Source: Dromaius novaehollandiae (taxonomy: Eukaryota > Chordata > Aves > Casuariiformes > Dromaiidae). Taken from it: a DNA stretch of 64,000 bases. The stretch covers positions 138,673,017 to 138,737,016 of the forward strand of contig NC_088099.1 in the NCBI RefSeq assembly GCF_036370855.1, in the 5' to 3' direction. The position numbers were made by a program, and so were the translations under genes. The notes below the pieces were generated by a model that was not told the origin of the DNA, made no database searches, and saw only the letters and a program-made list of their open reading frames with translations. Positions 63,094 through 64,000 of this stretch are shown in pieces (positions within the stretch are counted from its first letter, which is position 1; the number at the start of each line of letters is the position of its first letter).

Positions 63094-63268
63094 GAACGTA
63101 GAGTAGATGCATGAGGTGCAGGTACAATAAACTAATATTTATGTGCTGTTTTCTTGTTTGTCAGTTGAACCCCAGAATAACTGGGAAGTAAGGAAACTTT
63201 CTCGAGCAGCCCAGAAGGGATTTAATAAAGTTGTGATCCAGCATTTAAGAAAAGCAAAGACTTCAGTG
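46092..63268 (+). CDS. PRKDC: PRKDC (DNA-PK catalytic subunit), N-terminal 22 exons
   Basis: PRKDC is the giant PI3K-like Ser/Thr kinase recruited by Ku70/80 to broken DNA ends in non-homologous end joining and V(D)J recombination. Twenty-two exons with GT-AG junctions join to 848 residues in frame, about a fifth of the roughly 4,100-residue protein; the kinase, FAT and FATC domains lie beyond the right edge. The part seen is the N-terminal helical-repeat (HEAT) arm that cradles DNA. Near-identical blocks to human include [48 protein letters not shown] and [13 protein letters not shown]. The first exon is poorly conserved ([20 protein letters not shown]), but its length, phase and CpG context fit. 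The start at 46092 has a strong context (AGCATGG). An in-frame ATG lies 120 bases upstream. No disrupting change was seen. Confidence 0.97.
46294..46312 (+). other. G-quadruplex-type motif at the PRKDC exon 1 donor
   Basis: Four closely spaced G-runs, GGGG-CC-GGGGGGGG-A-GGGG, about 40 bases into PRKDC intron 1. The motif would be present in the nascent transcript and on the non-template strand. Confidence 0.5.
46964..47040 (+). CDS. PRKDC: PRKDC exon 2
   Basis: Residues 56-81: [20 protein letters not shown] and SLSIEE, matching human [20 protein letters not shown]. Confidence 0.95.
47144..47236 (+). CDS. PRKDC: PRKDC exon 3
   Basis: Residues 82-112, [20 protein letters not shown] and on. 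Confidence 0.96.
48046..48120 (+). CDS. PRKDC: PRKDC exon 4
   Basis: Residues 113-137, [20 protein letters not shown] and ELLIK. Confidence 0.96.
49029..49137 (+). CDS. PRKDC: PRKDC exon 5
   Basis: Residues 138-173 plus one base, [20 protein letters not shown] and [16 protein letters not shown]. Confidence 0.96.
50376..50488 (+). CDS. PRKDC: PRKDC exon 6
   Basis: Residues 174-211, [20 protein letters not shown] to GELKTQ. Confidence 0.96.
51174..51273 (+). CDS. PRKDC: PRKDC exon 7
   Basis: Residues 212-244 plus one base, [20 protein letters not shown] and on to NFTKSENE. Confidence 0.96.
51808..51863 (+). CDS. PRKDC: PRKDC exon 8
   Basis: Residues 245-263, [19 protein letters not shown]. 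Limits may be off by one; the 56-base length is fixed by phase. Confidence 0.93.
51954..51984 (+). CDS. PRKDC: PRKDC exon 9 (micro-exon)
   Basis: Only 31 bases, residues 264-273 plus one base: [10 protein letters not shown]. Human has IDLKRYAVPS at the same place. Confidence 0.93.
52972..53129 (+). CDS. PRKDC: PRKDC exon 10
   Basis: Residues 274-326, [20 protein letters not shown] and on to DSFLKQ. Confidence 0.96.
53351..53497 (+). CDS. PRKDC: PRKDC exon 11
   Basis: Residues 327-375, [20 protein letters not shown] to [12 protein letters not shown]. Confidence 0.96.
53498..55677 (+). other. PRKDC: PRKDC intron 11, longest in the window
   Basis: AT-rich intron of 2.2 kb. It contains an A-rich run with single C interruptions at 55541-55575. 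No transposon recognised. Confidence 0.6.
55678..55842 (+). CDS. PRKDC: PRKDC exon 12
   Basis: Residues 376-430, [20 protein letters not shown] to VIFHIDR. The acceptor is TTATAAG, weaker than its neighbours. Confidence 0.95.
56883..57051 (+). CDS. PRKDC: PRKDC exon 13
   Basis: Residues 431-486 plus one base, [20 protein letters not shown] to LWSFISAV. Confidence 0.96.
58062..58111 (+). CDS. PRKDC: PRKDC exon 14
   Basis: Residues 487-503, [17 protein letters not shown]; human has [17 protein letters not shown]. Confidence 0.95.
58713..58850 (+). CDS. PRKDC: PRKDC exon 15
   Basis: Residues 504-549, [20 protein letters not shown], then [20 protein letters not shown]. Confidence 0.95.
59161..59310 (+). 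CDS. PRKDC: PRKDC exon 16
   Basis: Residues 550-599, [20 protein letters not shown] to [13 protein letters not shown]. Confidence 0.95.
59771..59886 (+). CDS. PRKDC: PRKDC exon 17
   Basis: Residues 600-637 plus two bases, [20 protein letters not shown] to FINLVEFC. Confidence 0.96.
60090..60123. repeat. T34 homopolymer in PRKDC intron 17
   Basis: Uninterrupted run of 34 Ts. It is not followed by a recognisable retroposed sequence on either side. Exact length is prone to sequencing error. Confidence 0.9.
60445..60604 (+). CDS. PRKDC: PRKDC exon 18
   Basis: Residues 638-691, [20 protein letters not shown] to AKKIKYFE. Confidence 0.96.
61562..61648 (+). CDS. PRKDC: PRKDC exon 19
   Basis: Residues 692-720, [20 protein letters not shown] and ALFVKFGKE. 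Confidence 0.95.
62034..62153 (+). CDS. PRKDC: PRKDC exon 20
   Basis: Residues 721-760, [20 protein letters not shown] to IRAYIPALQ. Confidence 0.96.
62546..62705 (+). CDS. PRKDC: PRKDC exon 21
   Basis: Residues 761-813 plus one base, [20 protein letters not shown] to LKNSAST. Confidence 0.96.
63060..63089. repeat. T30 homopolymer in PRKDC intron 21
   Basis: Uninterrupted run of about 30 Ts located 75 bases upstream of the exon 22 acceptor. Confidence 0.9.
63165..63268 (+). CDS. PRKDC: PRKDC exon 22
   Basis: Residues 814-848, [20 protein letters not shown] to AKTSV. Donor gtaaga. This is the last exon I can see. Confidence 0.95.
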
Positions 63269-64000
63269 GTAAGAGCACTGATTCAGAGTTAAATGTGAAT
63301 TTATCACCTCCCTCTGCCTCCCTTTCTCTATTTCATATATATGTTTTTCTGAGAGTTATTTCAAGTATAGATCAATACAATGATCCAGTTCTACAGTGTG
63401 GCTCAAAAAGCTGTTACATCAGCACAGCTGGAAGGGTGTGATATTCTAGGGTGATAACGGGAATGAAGGAGAAGGGAAAAGGGGACTGAAGAAATCTTTT
63501 AAGTCAGCATCAGTGCCACACTGATACATTGCGGAAACAAGAATTTAACTCTCTGAATTTAAAATCAGATCCTAGCTTTGCAGTGTGCAGTTTGCATATA
63601 GCGTGTTCTGGAAATGTAAGGTTTTTTCATCTTTTGGATAGGTTCATAATCTTAGAAATCAAGCATTGCTGGTCATTTTGACCAGTGGCTTCTCAATCTA
63701 CTCAGAATAATTTTTTTTGTATATTCCAGTGTGCAAACTAATTTGGAATAAACTTTTTTTTAGGCATGTAACTGATAGTTAATACTATCTGTGTTATATA
63801 TCTCTTTCCAGCCTAGTCGTCTTTAAACAAAATGAGTTAATTCTCTATCCCGCAAGAGTTCCTAGAGGCTTTTGAAAATTGGTTGGCTACTTACACATAG
63901 ATACAGGATCTAAACTTTAAATTCTTGGATTAAAACAAATGAAAAGAGTAATTTTTACTTCAGATTTCTTACCATTTTATAGACTGTTACATCATTCTGT
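63269..64000 (+). other. PRKDC: PRKDC intron 22, runs off the window
   Basis: No exon matching the next conserved PRKDC block (EEIRIRVVQMLGSLGG in human) is visible, so exon 23 lies outside. Confidence 0.7.

Overview
The window comes from a sauropsid genome, most likely a bird. It holds spliced vertebrate genes with GT-AG introns, CpG-island promoters in an AT-rich background, CR1-family LINE fragments and compact introns (16 MCM4 coding exons in 11.3 kb, 22 PRKDC exons in 17 kb). No prokaryotic, CRISPR or operon-like feature is present. A turtle or crocodilian cannot be excluded from sequence alone.

Layout. (1) 1-8871, minus strand: first coding exon of UBE2V2 (8856-8871) and the start of its long first intron, which runs off the left edge; its CpG-island promoter is at about 8.65-9.18 kb. 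(2) 9.2-33.6 kb: intergenic. It holds five copies of a tRNA-Ala(AGC)-type gene on both strands (three intact and identical, one nearly intact, one decayed with an AGT anticodon), a second CpG island at 18.2-18.8 kb with no recognised gene, a degenerate tandem repeat next to the UBE2V2 promoter, and a CR1 3' end. (3) 33998-45295, minus strand: complete MCM4, 16 coding exons giving 862 residues, with a 5'-truncated CR1 in intron 9. (4) 45.3-46.1 kb: CpG-rich divergent promoter shared by MCM4 and PRKDC. (5) 46092 to the right edge, plus strand: the first 22 coding exons (848 residues) of PRKDC, the DNA-PK catalytic subunit; the rest lies outside.

The order UBE2V2-MCM4-PRKDC, with MCM4 and PRKDC head to head, matches my recollection of the mammalian arrangement, so this is a conserved block of genome-maintenance genes: error-free post-replication repair (UBE2V2), replicative helicase (MCM4) and end joining (PRKDC). 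All exon junctions were read by eye; the coding lengths sum in frame for both large genes.

I did not find a new gene system. The most unusual content is the tRNA-Ala family: a perfect inverted pair 1 kb apart, and two copies that share CpG-decay changes, one of which couples an alanine-identity acceptor stem to a threonine anticodon. Also notable are an in-frame upstream ATG before PRKDC and an orphan CpG island.
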